A stretch of 64,000 bases of DNA from an uncultured Propionimicrobium sp. GTDB lineage: Bacteria; Actinomycetota; Actinomycetes; Propionibacteriales; Propionibacteriaceae. Shown here in pieces: positions 1 to 9,245 of the stretch. A program made the position numbers and the translations under genes. Under the pieces are notes generated by a model that saw only the letters and a list, made by a program, of their open reading frames with translations, was not told the origin of the DNA and made no database searches. Numbering within the stretch: position 1 is the first letter of the stretch; each line of letters begins with the position of its first letter. The stretch covers positions 1 through 64,000 of the forward strand of contig CAMIGX010000004.1 of the NCBI GenBank assembly GCA_946221385.1. Reading direction: 5' to 3'.

Positions 1-332
<332 letters not shown>

Positions 333-429
333 TTTACTACAAAGATGCACGCGTCCACTGTGTGGCTCCTGAGATACGGACGGGAGCTCGAGAATGATTG
401 AGTTCTCGCGCCCGTTCTAACTCAAAATT

Positions 430-547
430 GTTTCGGTGATCATGGCGAAAGGGAAATACCCGGCTCCATTCCGAACCCGGAAGTCAAGCCTTTCAGCGCC
501 GATGGTACTGCAGGGGAGGCCCTGTGGGAGACTAGGACGTCGCCGGA
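430..547 (+). rRNA. rrf: 5S ribosomal RNA
   Basis: About 118 nt after the 23S spacer. It has the bacterial 5S signature CCCGGCTCCATTCCGAACCC at about 468-487, the helix with GATGGTACTGCA, and terminal arms (TTTCGGTGA near 431, GTCGCCGGA near 540) that can pair. The ends are set by this terminal helix and are good to a few bases. Confidence 0.95.
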
Positions 548-553
548 CTTATT

Positions 554-597
554 AAAACTCCTCGCAAGAAAGCTTTAGCCTTCTGCGAGGAGTTTTG
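554..597 (+). terminator. rrn operon terminator
   Basis: AAAACTCCTCGCA (554-566) pairs with TGCGAGGAGTTTT (584-596) around a short loop, and the 3' arm ends in a T-run. It lies directly after the 5S gene, so it is read as the intrinsic terminator of the rRNA operon. Confidence 0.88.
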
Positions 598-673
598 TAT
601 TTCTGCTGGGTTTTCGATTTTGGCTTTCACCGTCAATGAGTTTTGAAGCATGAGTTTTGGCAGGATTGGATAG

Positions 674-1900
674 ATGTCTGATTCAAACGAACAATCCAAA
701 CCCGACGATCGCGCTGGCAGTGCGCGTGGTGGGCGACGTCCAACCGCTCGGGACCAAGCCGCCGGTCGGGGACGTGAGGATCGTGTCCGATCAGCGGGTC
801 AGTCCGCTCGGGGAAGACGTTCGTCGCAGGGTGGTGCCCGTTCCAGCGAACCTGGCAGTAGGCAAGGATCTAATTCGCAGAGGCGTGATCGGCGTCGTCC
901 CATCGATGCTGCTGAAGGCGAGCACAGCGACGTCAAGCGTAATGCTGGGCATGAGCGTCGTGCTCGTTCAGCAGCTGGTCAGGCACGCCAATCTGGTGAA
1001 GAAAGAAATGGTCCGCGGCAGCCGCGTCAGAACTTCGATGAGACGACCCGCGATGGCGTGCGTCCAGGCAAGGAGCGTGCAGCTGATGAACCAGACGCCC
1101 CGGACTACGACGAGGGCCTGCTGCCTTTCAGCGTGCGTGCTGAATTGCGTTCGCTAGCGCCGGAGACTGCGCGTCGCGTCGGCGGTCACATTTTGGCGGC
1201 TGGTGAGCTGCTAGACGAGGATCCCGAGCTAGCTCTGAAGCATGCTAGAGCTGCTCGCAGGCTCGCTGGTCGATTGCCGGTGGTACGTGAGGTGGTCGCT
1301 GAAGTCGCCTATGAAGCGGGCGAATACGAGTCCGCGCTGACCGATTTCCGCGCCCTACACCGGATGAACGGAGATCCCAACTATCTGCCCGTCATCGCCG
1401 ATTGCGAGCGGGCGCTTGGCCGTCACCAATCTGCGCTGAGGACCCTGCGGCAAGCAGCGTCTGCTCAATTGAGTGCCACTCAATATGTTGAAGCGATGCT
1501 CGTCGAGGCGGGCGTGCGAGCGGATCTGGGGCAGCAGGCTGAGGCGACGCGGTTGTTGAAGAAGACGATCGAGTCCGGCGTGGGGTCCCGTCCTGAGCAG
1601 GCGCGGCTGCGGTTCGCGTACGCTAATCAGCTGCTGGCGGCAGGGCAACGCGATCAGGCGCTGAAGTGGTTCCAAGCCGCGCAACGCTACGACGATGACG
1701 GCGTCCTGGACGTTGCCTCGCAACTTGCTGCATTGACCGGCGTTGAGCTCGAAGACGCCGGCGATGATTTCGAGATTCTGGCGATAGAACTAGAAGACGA
1801 CGAAGACTCCGCGCCGCGGCCAACTCGGACGGCACGCAGCCAAAGCGCCACAGAGCGTAAATTCAGTCACGAACATTCGCAACGGAAGGCAGATCAGTGA
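674..1900 (+). CDS. TPR-repeat protein with disordered Arg/Gly/Ser-rich N-terminus
   Basis: 408 residues. Residues 1 to about 150 are low complexity, rich in R, G, S, Q and D with many RGG-, RGR- and RRS-like pieces, and are probably disordered and nucleic-acid binding. Residues 150-360 are Ala/Leu-rich helical repeats (ALTDFRALHRM, QALKWFQAAQRY) that look like tetratricopeptide repeats. An acidic stretch and a basic tail end the protein. Position, just before the HAD phosphatase and TlyA, matches the mycobacterial Rv1691 family, whose function is not established. The start ATG at 674 follows an AGGA. The stop overlaps the next start (GTGA), so the two are translationally coupled. A scaffold or RNA-associated role is only inference from composition. 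Confidence 0.85.
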   Translation: MSDSNEQSKPDDRAGSARGGRRPTARDQAAGRGREDRVRSAGQSARGRRSSQGGARSSEPGSRQGSNSQRRDRRRPIDAAEGEHSDVKRNAGHERRARSAAGQARQSGEERNGPRQPRQNFDETTRDGVRPGKERAADEPDAPDYDEGLLPFSVRAELRSLAPETARRVGGHILAAGELLDEDPELALKHARAARRLAGRLPVVREVVAEVAYEAGEYESALTDFRALHRMNGDPNYLPVIADCERALGRHQSALRTLRQAASAQLSATQYVEAMLVEAGVRADLGQQAEATRLLKKTIESGVGSRPEQARLRFAYANQLLAAGQRDQALKWFQAAQRYDDDGVLDVASQLAALTGVELEDAGDDFEILAIELEDDEDSAPRPTRTARSQSATERKFSHEHSQRKADQ

Positions 1901-2892
1901 ATCGCTTGATCGACGAATACGACGCAGCGCTGTGCGATCTAGACGGTGTCGTCTATCTCGGCCCGCAGCCGATCCCAGGATCGGCGGAGACGATCCGTCA
2001 ACTGCAAGCTGAGCACGTCAAGGTCGGCTTCGTCACCAACAACGCGGGTCGCGCCGCTCAGGTCGTCGTCGATCAACTGCGAGGCTTTGAGATCGAATGC
2101 AGCGTCGACGACGTCGTTACCAGTGGCCAAGCTGTCGCGGATCTGATGGCCCAGCAGCTGCCCGCGGGTTCTAAAGTCTTCGTTTGCGGTACCCAAGCGC
2201 TGCGTGACGAGATCACCGCCCGGGGCTTCGAATTGGTTGAAGATCACACCGGTCAGCCCGACGCATTGGTGCAGGGGTACGAGCCGAAGGTGACCTGGCC
2301 ACGGCTAGAGCAGGCGGCTTTCGCCGTCCAGCAGGGCGCGAAATGGTATGCCGCGAACCTGGACAGCAATCGGCCCACTGATCAAGGTCTGGTGCCCGGC
2401 ACGGGCGCCCAGGTCGCGGTGGTCGGCACCTGCGTCGATTTCGAACCGATCACTGCTGGCAAGCCGCACCCGCCGCTATTGCGCTATACGATCAAGCGCC
2501 TCGAAACTGCGCGTCCGATCTTCGTCGGAGATCGTCTCGACACCGATATCGAAGGCGCCAACAATGTCGACATGGATAGCCTGTTCGTCTTCACCGGTTC
2601 GCATGGCAAGGCTGATCTTGCCTCGGCTAGTGAACGGCTCCGTCCGTCCGCTATCGGCTATGACTTGAGCGCTCTACTCGAGCCCAGGCGGGTCGCTTCG
2701 GTAGCAGACGGGGAAGCCAGCTGCGGAGCTGTGCGCGTCAAGGTAGTGTCCGGTGACCTGGTGATCGAAGGCGAAACGAACACGCGGGATTCGCAACTTG
2801 ATGCCTTGTGGGCCGGCCTGCAGTTGATCTGGGCCGCAGACGGCGACTTGAGCTACGGCGACTTCTTGGCAGACCTGCATGAACTCGGCTGA
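1897..2892 (+). CDS. HAD-IIA family phosphatase (NagD-like)
   Basis: 331 residues, GTG start overlapping the previous stop by 4 nt. The nucleophile motif DLDGVVYLG is at residues 13-21, the family IIA TNNAG motif is near 47-51, a KPHPPLL lysine follows, and the acidic motif VGDRLDTDIEGA closes the HAD fold. The family hydrolyses small phosphorylated metabolites (4-nitrophenylphosphate, pyridoxal phosphate, glycerol phosphates); the substrate here is unknown. It corresponds to mycobacterial Rv1692, reported as a glycerol-3-phosphate phosphatase. The C-terminal extension of about 70 residues is typical of this actinobacterial subgroup. Confidence 0.88.
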   Translation: MNRLIDEYDAALCDLDGVVYLGPQPIPGSAETIRQLQAEHVKVGFVTNNAGRAAQVVVDQLRGFEIECSVDDVVTSGQAVADLMAQQLPAGSKVFVCGTQALRDEITARGFELVEDHTGQPDALVQGYEPKVTWPRLEQAAFAVQQGAKWYAANLDSNRPTDQGLVPGTGAQVAVVGTCVDFEPITAGKPHPPLLRYTIKRLETARPIFVGDRLDTDIEGANNVDMDSLFVFTGSHGKADLASASERLRPSAIGYDLSALLEPRRVASVADGEASCGAVRVKVVSGDLVIEGETNTRDSQLDALWAGLQLIWAADGDLSYGDFLADLHELG

Positions 2893-3256
2893 GCCAAACG
2901 CCACTGACGATTCCGATGAGCTGAGCGAGCCGGTTGTGTCGCGACCGACTACTCATCGACCAACTACCGGCAATCTGCTAGTCGATGAAATCTTAGCCGA
3001 GCTCGATGATTTGCAGTTGCTGGCACCAGACGAACAACTCGTCCGGTTGAGCGCAGCCCAAGAAATGTTGTCGCAGATTTTGGCGGATTCTCGAGACGCT
3101 GCCCAGCGGCCCATCCCAGGACTGACGGCAGCAGGCAGCCAAGATACGCCTCAGGCCGTTGCTGAACCTGGCTCTAAGGGCCCGCATGAGCCGTCTAAGC
3201 CCAATGACGGGCGACCGCGGCCGACAAAACCTGGGCCGTCAATCTCGCGGCGCTGA
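2879..3256 (+). CDS. Small hypothetical protein
   Basis: 125 residues, starting 14 nt inside the end of the HAD phosphatase gene, so probably co-translated. The centre (LVDEILAELDDLQLLAPDEQLVRLSAAQEMLSQIL, in pieces) is an amphipathic acidic helix pair, and both ends are Pro/Ser/Thr/Lys-rich and likely disordered. No enzyme motif, signal peptide or membrane segment is visible. A short unknown protein occupies the same place (Rv1693) in Mycobacterium, which supports it being real. No function can be assigned. Confidence 0.65.
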   Translation: MNSAEPNATDDSDELSEPVVSRPTTHRPTTGNLLVDEILAELDDLQLLAPDEQLVRLSAAQEMLSQILADSRDAAQRPIPGLTAAGSQDTPQAVAEPGSKGPHEPSKPNDGRPRPTKPGPSISRR

Positions 3257-3380
3257 ACTCTGGGCCAGCCGTCGCCCAGCACTTAGCCCGCCAGTGGTGC
3301 CCAACGGTCTGGATAGCCGACTAGAATTCCGGCTTAGCTACCGCGTTTATCTGCTAGCGGTCGTTTGGAAAGGGCTCGAA

Positions 3381-4109
3381 ATGGCTAAGGAAAAATTCAT
3401 CGTCGGCACCTCAGGCGCCTATCACGATGGCGAACGTACCCAAGTCCACTACGGACCCTTGGCTGCCTACGCGGTGGAGCTATCTGGCGTCACCGGACGT
3501 AGACCGAAGATCGGCTATCTTGCGACTGCTTGTGGCGACCAGATGGCGCGCATCGCCGAACGCCACGAAGCAGCGCGGCTGCGTGGCTGGGATTTCAATC
3601 CCTTACGGCTGTTCATGATGCCCAATGTTGAGGACGTTGAAGGATATCTGCTCGATCAAGACGTCATCTGGGTCGACGGCGGTTCAGTGGTGAACCTCTT
3701 GGCGGTCTGGCGCGCGCACGGTCTAGACGAGATCATGCGCAAAGCCTGGGACGCCGGCATCGTACTGGCCGGCGTCTCCGCTGGATCGATGTGTTGGCAC
3801 GTCGGCGGAGCTACCGACGGTTTTGGCCCTAAACTGCGTCGGCAGACCGATGGGCTAGGTTTCCTGCCCTATGGCAATGGCGTGCATTACGGCGTCAACC
3901 CGATGCGGCGCGAGCTGATCAAAGAAATGGTCGGTGATGGCACCTTTGAACGCGCCTATAACTCCGAAAATGGCATCGCTTTGGTCTACAAAGACACCGA
4001 ACTGGTCGAGGTCTTGAGCGACCGGGACGACGTATATGGTTGGCACACTTTCCGTGACGGCGACGCGGTCGTCGAGGAGCAGCTGCAGCCACGTCGGCTG
4101 CCCGCGTAG
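3381..4109 (+). CDS. Peptidase S51 / peptidase E-like protein
   Basis: 242 residues from the ATG at 3381, preceded by GGAAAGGG with good spacing; the frame stays open upstream to 3159 but that part has no family similarity. The motif AGVSAGSMCWHVGG carries the nucleophile serine of the S51 family (G-x-S-A-G), and VDGGSVVNLL precedes it. The family includes alpha-aspartyl dipeptidase (peptidase E) and cyanophycinase. This version resembles the widespread actinobacterial type 1 glutamine amidotransferase-like or peptidase E annotation. The exact substrate is unclear. It is cytoplasmic, with no signal peptide. Confidence 0.85.
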   Translation: MAKEKFIVGTSGAYHDGERTQVHYGPLAAYAVELSGVTGRRPKIGYLATACGDQMARIAERHEAARLRGWDFNPLRLFMMPNVEDVEGYLLDQDVIWVDGGSVVNLLAVWRAHGLDEIMRKAWDAGIVLAGVSAGSMCWHVGGATDGFGPKLRRQTDGLGFLPYGNGVHYGVNPMRRELIKEMVGDGTFERAYNSENGIALVYKDTELVEVLSDRDDVYGWHTFRDGDAVVEEQLQPRRLPA

Positions 4110-4177
4110 CAATATCACTCGCCAACTTCTGGTCGAGGGGATGCAACTGGTGCCCGCTTGGCAGTAGTGTGCTCGAT

Positions 4178-4208
4178 GCACGGCGCGATTTTCGCTGACC
4201 TGCCGTGC
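4178..4208 (+). promoter_or_regulatory. Hairpin in the dcuC leader
   Basis: GCACGGC (4178-4184) pairs with GCCGTGC (4202-4208) across a 17-nt loop. The octamer TGCTCGAT also occurs twice, at 4170-4177 and 4206-4213. It lies just upstream of the GAAGGA ribosome-binding site of the transporter gene, so an operator or a translational control structure is possible. Confidence 0.4.
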
Positions 4209-4226
4209 TCGATTTGAAGGAAAATA

Positions 4227-5660
4227 ATGTCTCCGACGTCTATTTTCGCCATCATCATTGCGCTGCTCGGTGTAGTGCTGGTTGGCTGGCTCATCGCGAA
4301 GAAGGTGCACGCGGCTGCGTCACTGCTGGTAGTGGGCTTCATCCTGCTCATGCTCTCCGCAGCTTTGGGGCTGACCCCAGCCACCAAGGTGAAGATCGAG
4401 CCGACAGGAAATAACTTCCTCGACGAGCTACTGATCATGGAGAAACTATTCTCCAGCCGCATCGCCGGCACCGGTCTGATGATCATGGTGCTGTTCGGTT
4501 TCGTGGCCTATATGCGTCATATCGGCGCTGACGCGAAAGCCGTCGTCATGCTCACCAAGCCGTTGAGCCGCTTCCGCGGCTCCTATTGGCTGGTCGTCGT
4601 CGGCTTCCTAGTAGGCAACCTGCTATCGATGGTCATCCCGTCAGCCTCGGCCCTATCTTTGCTGCTCGTCGCCACGCTGGTTCCGGCGCTGATCGCTGCC
4701 GGTTTGACGCCGCTGACGGTAGGCGCGATCGTCGTCACCTCGTCAACGGTGATGCCCTCGCCGCTAGAAGCCGGTCTGATTCGTAGCGCGGGCATGTTGA
4801 ACATGTCGACCGCAGAGTACGCGATCGGCCAGATCGCTATCCCGGCGCTGCTGACGGTGTTGGTGATGGCTTTCGTGCACATGTTCTGGCAGCGCTGGTG
4901 CGACAAGAAGGACGAGCAAGCCGGCGGCGTGAAATATCTTGACGGCGATAAGTCGATTCACACTAGCGACCAGGCGATGCAAGACGCCCTCGAGCGCGCC
5001 GAAAAGATCCCTGCATTCTATGCGCTGCTACCGCTGCTGCCCTTGCTGATCATGGGTGTCGCAGCCGGTCTGAAGGCTGGTGGCGTCGTCGAATATGCCG
5101 TCGAAATCGTCCCTGCGACGATCATCTCGATCATGTTGACGCTGATCATCGAAGCCATCCGGCTCAAGTCGCTACACAGCGCTGTCGACAGCGTCAAGAC
5201 CTTCTTCGAGGGTCTGGGCGAAGGTGCTGCCGGTGTCGTCTCGCTGATCATCGCGGCGGCGGTTTTGGTTGAAGGCATCACGCAGCTTGGTCTGATTTCG
5301 CTGATCATCAACGCCACCAAGGATTCGCACAGCGCTGCGGTCTTGATGGTCGTGCTGTTCGCTTTGGCGACCGCTGGCATCGCGATGCTGACGGGTTCTG
5401 GCGTGGCACCGTTCAACGCCTTCGCTGAGCTGGTGCCGCAGCTGGCCAAGGAGACCAACGTCATGCCAGGGCAGATGTTGGCTTCAATTTGGGGTCCGTC
5501 GAACACTATGCGTCAGGTATCTCCGGTGAACGCGGCCATCTTGGTCGTTTCGGGTGCGATCAAAGTGAATCCAATGCAATTGGTGAAGCGGACCGTCGTG
5601 CCGATGATCGTCGGTACCATCGCCTGGATTGTGTTCGTCTTCTTGTTCGTGCGCGTCTGA
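4227..5660 (+). CDS. dcuC: C4-dicarboxylate transporter, DcuC family
   Basis: 477 residues with about 12 hydrophobic segments and no signal peptide. It matches the DcuC family in length and in features such as the long cytoplasmic loop after the fifth or sixth helix (WQRWCDKKDEQ) and the conserved IPSASALSLLLVATLVPAL and GSGVAPFNAFAELVP regions. DcuC carriers move succinate, fumarate, malate and aspartate, typically succinate efflux during fumarate respiration or mixed-acid fermentation. The ATG at 4227 follows GAAGGA. Together with the anaerobic glpABC genes nearby this supports an anaerobic, succinate-linked metabolism. Substrate preference is inferred from the family. Confidence 0.85.
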   Translation: MSPTSIFAIIIALLGVVLVGWLIAKKVHAAASLLVVGFILLMLSAALGLTPATKVKIEPTGNNFLDELLIMEKLFSSRIAGTGLMIMVLFGFVAYMRHIGADAKAVVMLTKPLSRFRGSYWLVVVGFLVGNLLSMVIPSASALSLLLVATLVPALIAAGLTPLTVGAIVVTSSTVMPSPLEAGLIRSAGMLNMSTAEYAIGQIAIPALLTVLVMAFVHMFWQRWCDKKDEQAGGVKYLDGDKSIHTSDQAMQDALERAEKIPAFYALLPLLPLLIMGVAAGLKAGGVVEYAVEIVPATIISIMLTLIIEAIRLKSLHSAVDSVKTFFEGLGEGAAGVVSLIIAAAVLVEGITQLGLISLIINATKDSHSAAVLMVVLFALATAGIAMLTGSGVAPFNAFAELVPQLAKETNVMPGQMLASIWGPSNTMRQVSPVNAAILVVSGAIKVNPMQLVKRTVVPMIVGTIAWIVFVFLFVRV

Positions 5661-5699
5661 TCCAGCCGCGCTTAACTCATAGTCGGAAACGTCTCCAAC

Positions 5700-6476
5700 G
5701 TGCGACTCGATCAAGAATTGGTCAGACGCGGGCTAGCGGCGTCCCGAAACAAGGCCCAAGAGCTAATCCGATCCGGCCGGGTCAGCCTGGACGGGCAGAT
5801 TGTGGTCAAAGCAGCCGAGCCGGTCGCCGAGCAGTCGAATCTGCTGGTGGCCGGCTCGCAATGGGTTTCGCGAGCCGCATTGAAGCTCTTGGGTGCCCTG
5901 GAGGACAGCGCCATGCCGGTGTCCGGTCGCGCACTCGATGCTGGCGCATCGACTGGGGGCTTCACGCAAGTGCTGTTGGAACGTGGTGCCAAGCAGGTCT
6001 ATGCGGTCGACGTTGGTCACGATCAACTCGCCGACCAAATTCGTTGTGATCCGCGAGTGCACGTCCGCGAAGGTCTCAATCTGCGGGACCTGAAGATCTC
6101 AGATCTCGACGATGAGCAGGTGGACGTCTTAGTTTGCGATGTTTCATTCATATCGCTGCGGCTGATCTTGGCACCGATGCTGGCGACGTTGTGTGCTGAG
6201 GGCAATGCGCTGTTGATGATCAAGCCGCAATTTGAAGTTGGACGCGAACGGCTCGGCTCGGGTGGGGTCGTGCGAGACGAGCAGTTGCGCTCCGCAGCGA
6301 TCGGCGATGTGCTGGCTGAGGCTGAGCAGTTAGGTTGGCGATCGCATTGGCGTGCTGACAGCAAGCTGGCTGGTCAATCCGGAAATGTCGAGCATTTCGT
6401 GTGGTTACGAAAGGCATCGGTGAAGCAAGATCAGCAGGATCCGTGTGGCTGTAGATATCCACAACCGAGCCTTTAG
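5700..6476 (+). CDS. tlyA: 16S/23S rRNA (cytidine-2'-O)-methyltransferase TlyA
   Basis: 258 residues, GTG start. The N-terminal S4 RNA-binding domain (RLDQELVRRGLAASRNKAQELIRSG) covers about 1-60. The FtsJ-like methyltransferase domain has the SAM-binding motif LDAGASTGGFT at 79-89, and K62 sits in the SRAALKL segment expected to hold a catalytic lysine. TlyA 2'-O-methylates 16S and 23S rRNA, and its loss gives capreomycin resistance in mycobacteria. It lies before nadK and recN exactly as in Mycobacterium and Streptomyces. Confidence 0.95.
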   Translation: MRLDQELVRRGLAASRNKAQELIRSGRVSLDGQIVVKAAEPVAEQSNLLVAGSQWVSRAALKLLGALEDSAMPVSGRALDAGASTGGFTQVLLERGAKQVYAVDVGHDQLADQIRCDPRVHVREGLNLRDLKISDLDDEQVDVLVCDVSFISLRLILAPMLATLCAEGNALLMIKPQFEVGRERLGSGGVVRDEQLRSAAIGDVLAEAEQLGWRSHWRADSKLAGQSGNVEHFVWLRKASVKQDQQDPCGCRYPQPSL

Positions 6477-6533
6477 TTCGCGGTCGTTTTCCACAGCACG
6501 GCAGTCTGGTCATAGCGAGCAGATTTAGCCGAC

Positions 6534-6539
6534 TAGGCT
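6534..6539 (+). promoter_or_regulatory. -10 box of leaderless nadK
   Basis: TAGGCT ends exactly 7 nt before the GTG at 6547, so transcription should begin at or next to the start codon. No Shine-Dalgarno sequence is present. Confidence 0.6.
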
Positions 6540-6546
6540 GGCATCC

Positions 6547-7464
6547 GTGACTCTTTCAGCAGCGACGACCGATGGCATGCGGCGGATAGCGCTCTTCTTG
6601 CATCCTGCCCGCGACGAAGCCATCGACGCTGCCGTCCGATTCGCCCAAGGCATGGCTGAGCGCGGCATCGAATGCGTCGCGCTGTCAACGCGCGCCGAAC
6701 TTTTGGCGGAACGCTGTCCATGGGTGAAGGTCGTCGAGGACGTCACGGATTTAGATCTCGAGCTGATCGTCGTTTTCGGCGGTGACGGGACGATTCTTCG
6801 GTCTGCTGAGGTGGCAGTGCCCAAGCAAGTGCCGCTGCTGGGGGTAAACCTAGGCCATGTCGGCTTTCTCGCCGAGCTAGATCCGTCCGAAATTGGCCGG
6901 CTCGTCGATCAGGTCGCAGCCCGCGACTACCACGTCGAATCTCGTTTGACGCTGCAAGTTGAAGCTCGCGATCCCGAAGAAAATTTGCTGTGGACCTCGT
7001 TTGCGGTCAACGAGGTTTCGATCGAAAAATTCACCCGCCAGATGATGCTCGACATGCTGGTCAAGGTCGATGAACGCCCGCTATATCGATTTGGCTGCGA
7101 TGGCCTGGTAGTTTCGACGCCCACCGGTTCAACCGCCTACGCCTTCTCGCTGCACGGGCCAGTGGTTTGGCCAGATGTGCAGGCTTTTTTGGTCGTCCCG
7201 ATGGCTGCCCACGCGCTATTTGCCAGGCCGTTGGTGCTCGCGCCCGATAGCGTCGTCGACGTCGAACTGGTCGATCGGCAAAATTCGCCGCTGGTGTTGT
7301 GGTGTGACGGTCGGCGCACTGTCGAGCTGGCTCCCACTACCCGGGTGCGGGTGCAGACCAGTCCAGAGCCGATTCTGGTCGCCCGACTTTCTGAACAGCC
7401 ATTCACGTCCAGGCTGGTGAAGAAATTCAACCTGAATGTCGAAGGCTTCAGACGAGGCTACTGA
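6547..7464 (+). CDS. nadK: NAD kinase
   Basis: 305 residues. ATP/polyphosphate-dependent phosphorylation of NAD to NADP. The GGDG motif is at 78-81, NLGHVGFL at 101-108, and the NE/D-type second motif (FAVNEVSIEK) and the glycine-rich CDGLVVSTPTGSTAYAFS follow. The GTG at 6547 is preferred because a TAGGCT box sits 7 nt upstream, as for other leaderless genes here; an ATG at 6577 is the alternative. The stop overlaps the recN start by one base, so the two form an operon. Confidence 0.96.
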   Translation: MTLSAATTDGMRRIALFLHPARDEAIDAAVRFAQGMAERGIECVALSTRAELLAERCPWVKVVEDVTDLDLELIVVFGGDGTILRSAEVAVPKQVPLLGVNLGHVGFLAELDPSEIGRLVDQVAARDYHVESRLTLQVEARDPEENLLWTSFAVNEVSIEKFTRQMMLDMLVKVDERPLYRFGCDGLVVSTPTGSTAYAFSLHGPVVWPDVQAFLVVPMAAHALFARPLVLAPDSVVDVELVDRQNSPLVLWCDGRRTVELAPTTRVRVQTSPEPILVARLSEQPFTSRLVKKFNLNVEGFRRGY

Positions 7465-9158
7465 TGCTGCACGAAATTCACATCAAGGATCTAGGCGTCA
7501 TCGCAGACGCGACATTGCAGCCCGCCGCTGGCATGACGGTAGTCACCGGCGAGACCGGTGCGGGAAAGACGATGGTGGTCACCGGATTAGGTCTGCTATT
7601 AGGTGAACGCGCAGATGCCCGCATCGTCCGCAATGGAGCGCAGCGCTGTCTAGTCGAAGGGATCTTTTCGGCTGGCAGAGTCGAGCAGCAAGTTGCTGAG
7701 CTAGGCGGCGAAATCGATGACGATGAGGTCTTGGTGTCTCGACAAGTCGCCGCTAACGGCCGATCGCGTGCGCATGTCGGCGGCGTTCAGACGACACTTG
7801 GTCAATTGACTCAGCTCAGCGAAGCGTTGGCGACCATTCACGGTCAATCCGAGCAGATCAGATTGGGCAATGCGGATCGGCAACGCGAAGTGTTAGACCT
7901 TGCGTGCGGCGCACAACTCAGCTCCCTGCTGAATTACTATCGAGAGACGTTTCTCGAACGCTCCCGGCTGCGTACCGAGCTTGCGGAACTGATCGATTTG
8001 GCCCAGCAGCGGGCTCATGAGCATGACATGCTGCAATTTGGTCTGTCCGAGATCGAACAGGTCGATCCCCAACCTGGCGAGGATGCTGCGTTGGCCGCTG
8101 AGGCAGCGAAGCTACAAGCCGTCGACGATCTACGACTGCTAGCTGAACAGACAAATCGGCTGCTTTCGGGTTCTCCAGAAGGTGACATAGACGAGCCGGG
8201 AGCTGTCGGACTGATCGCTATGAGCCGCAAGACCTTGCAGCAGATCGCCGATCTTGACCAACAGACCGTTCACTTTGTCGACAAGGCCGCGAGCTTGTCG
8301 GTGGAGATCAATGATTTAGCCGCAGACGTGGCCTCTTATCTGGCAGATCTAGACGCGGACCCATTGCGGCTGGAGGCGATTGCTGAGCGACGAGCCGCGT
8401 TGCAAGGTCTGACACGCAAATACGGTCAAGATATCGACGCCGTTCTCGACTGGCAACGGCAGGCTGCCGCTCGCATCATCCAGCTCAGTGGGGACGATCA
8501 GCGCATCGCCGAACTGCGCAAGCAGATCGAAGCATTGGGGGCGCGAATCGCCGAGGTCGGCGGCAAAATCAGTGAGCTGCGCCGAGAAGGCGCTGATGCG
8601 CTAGCTGCCGCAGCGCAACGCGAACTGGCGGCCTTGGCGATGCCGCACGCGAGAATCATCTTCGACTTGAAGCCGCTCGATGAGCCGGGACCTTGGGGAC
8701 TAGAGCAAGTCCATTTGATGTTCGCTGCGAATCCCGGCGCCGCGCCCGCACCGCTAGCCAAGGTAGCTTCTGGTGGCGAGCTGTCTCGCGTCAGGTTGGC
8801 GCTCGAAGTGGTCTTGGCAGCTGACGATCCCGGACACGTCTTCGTCTTTGATGAAGTCGACGCGGGTATCGGTGGGGCAGTAGCTACCGAAGTCGGCAGG
8901 CGCCTATCTACCCTGGCGCAAAGTTCGCAGGTCATCGTTGTGACCCATCTGGCGCAGGTGGCAGCCTTCGCTGACGCACATTATGTGGTAGCTAAGACCA
9001 GTTCCGGTGAAGTGACGACCAGCGGATTGACGATGCTCGACGACGACCAGCGAGTCGCCGAGCTGGCTCGAATGATGGGCGGAGACGCCGGCTCAGATAA
9101 AGCATTGGAGCATGCTCGTGAGCTCTATACGGCGGCTAAACAGATGACTAAGTCATGA
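7464..9158 (+). CDS. recN: DNA repair protein RecN
   Basis: 564 residues, an SMC-like ATPase in double-strand break repair. Walker A GETGAGKT is at 29-36, an extended helical coiled-coil middle covers about 150-370, the ABC signature VASGGELSRVRLAL follows, and Walker B VFVFDEVDAGIGG is near the C-terminus. The start ATG overlaps the nadK stop (TGATG). Full length and all ATPase motifs are present. Confidence 0.96.
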   Translation: MLHEIHIKDLGVIADATLQPAAGMTVVTGETGAGKTMVVTGLGLLLGERADARIVRNGAQRCLVEGIFSAGRVEQQVAELGGEIDDDEVLVSRQVAANGRSRAHVGGVQTTLGQLTQLSEALATIHGQSEQIRLGNADRQREVLDLACGAQLSSLLNYYRETFLERSRLRTELAELIDLAQQRAHEHDMLQFGLSEIEQVDPQPGEDAALAAEAAKLQAVDDLRLLAEQTNRLLSGSPEGDIDEPGAVGLIAMSRKTLQQIADLDQQTVHFVDKAASLSVEINDLAADVASYLADLDADPLRLEAIAERRAALQGLTRKYGQDIDAVLDWQRQAAARIIQLSGDDQRIAELRKQIEALGARIAEVGGKISELRREGADALAAAAQRELAALAMPHARIIFDLKPLDEPGPWGLEQVHLMFAANPGAAPAPLAKVASGGELSRVRLALEVVLAADDPGHVFVFDEVDAGIGGAVATEVGRRLSTLAQSSQVIVVTHLAQVAAFADAHYVVAKTSSGEVTTSGLTMLDDDQRVAELARMMGGDAGSDKALEHARELYTAAKQMTKS

Positions 9159-9245
9159 CCGATCGAACAGTCTGTAACCCAGCAGGGGAGCTGCCCGTGA
9201 GTCGAGAGCGGCCAAGCCGTGGGAGCGATGGAAGGGATGGATGCG

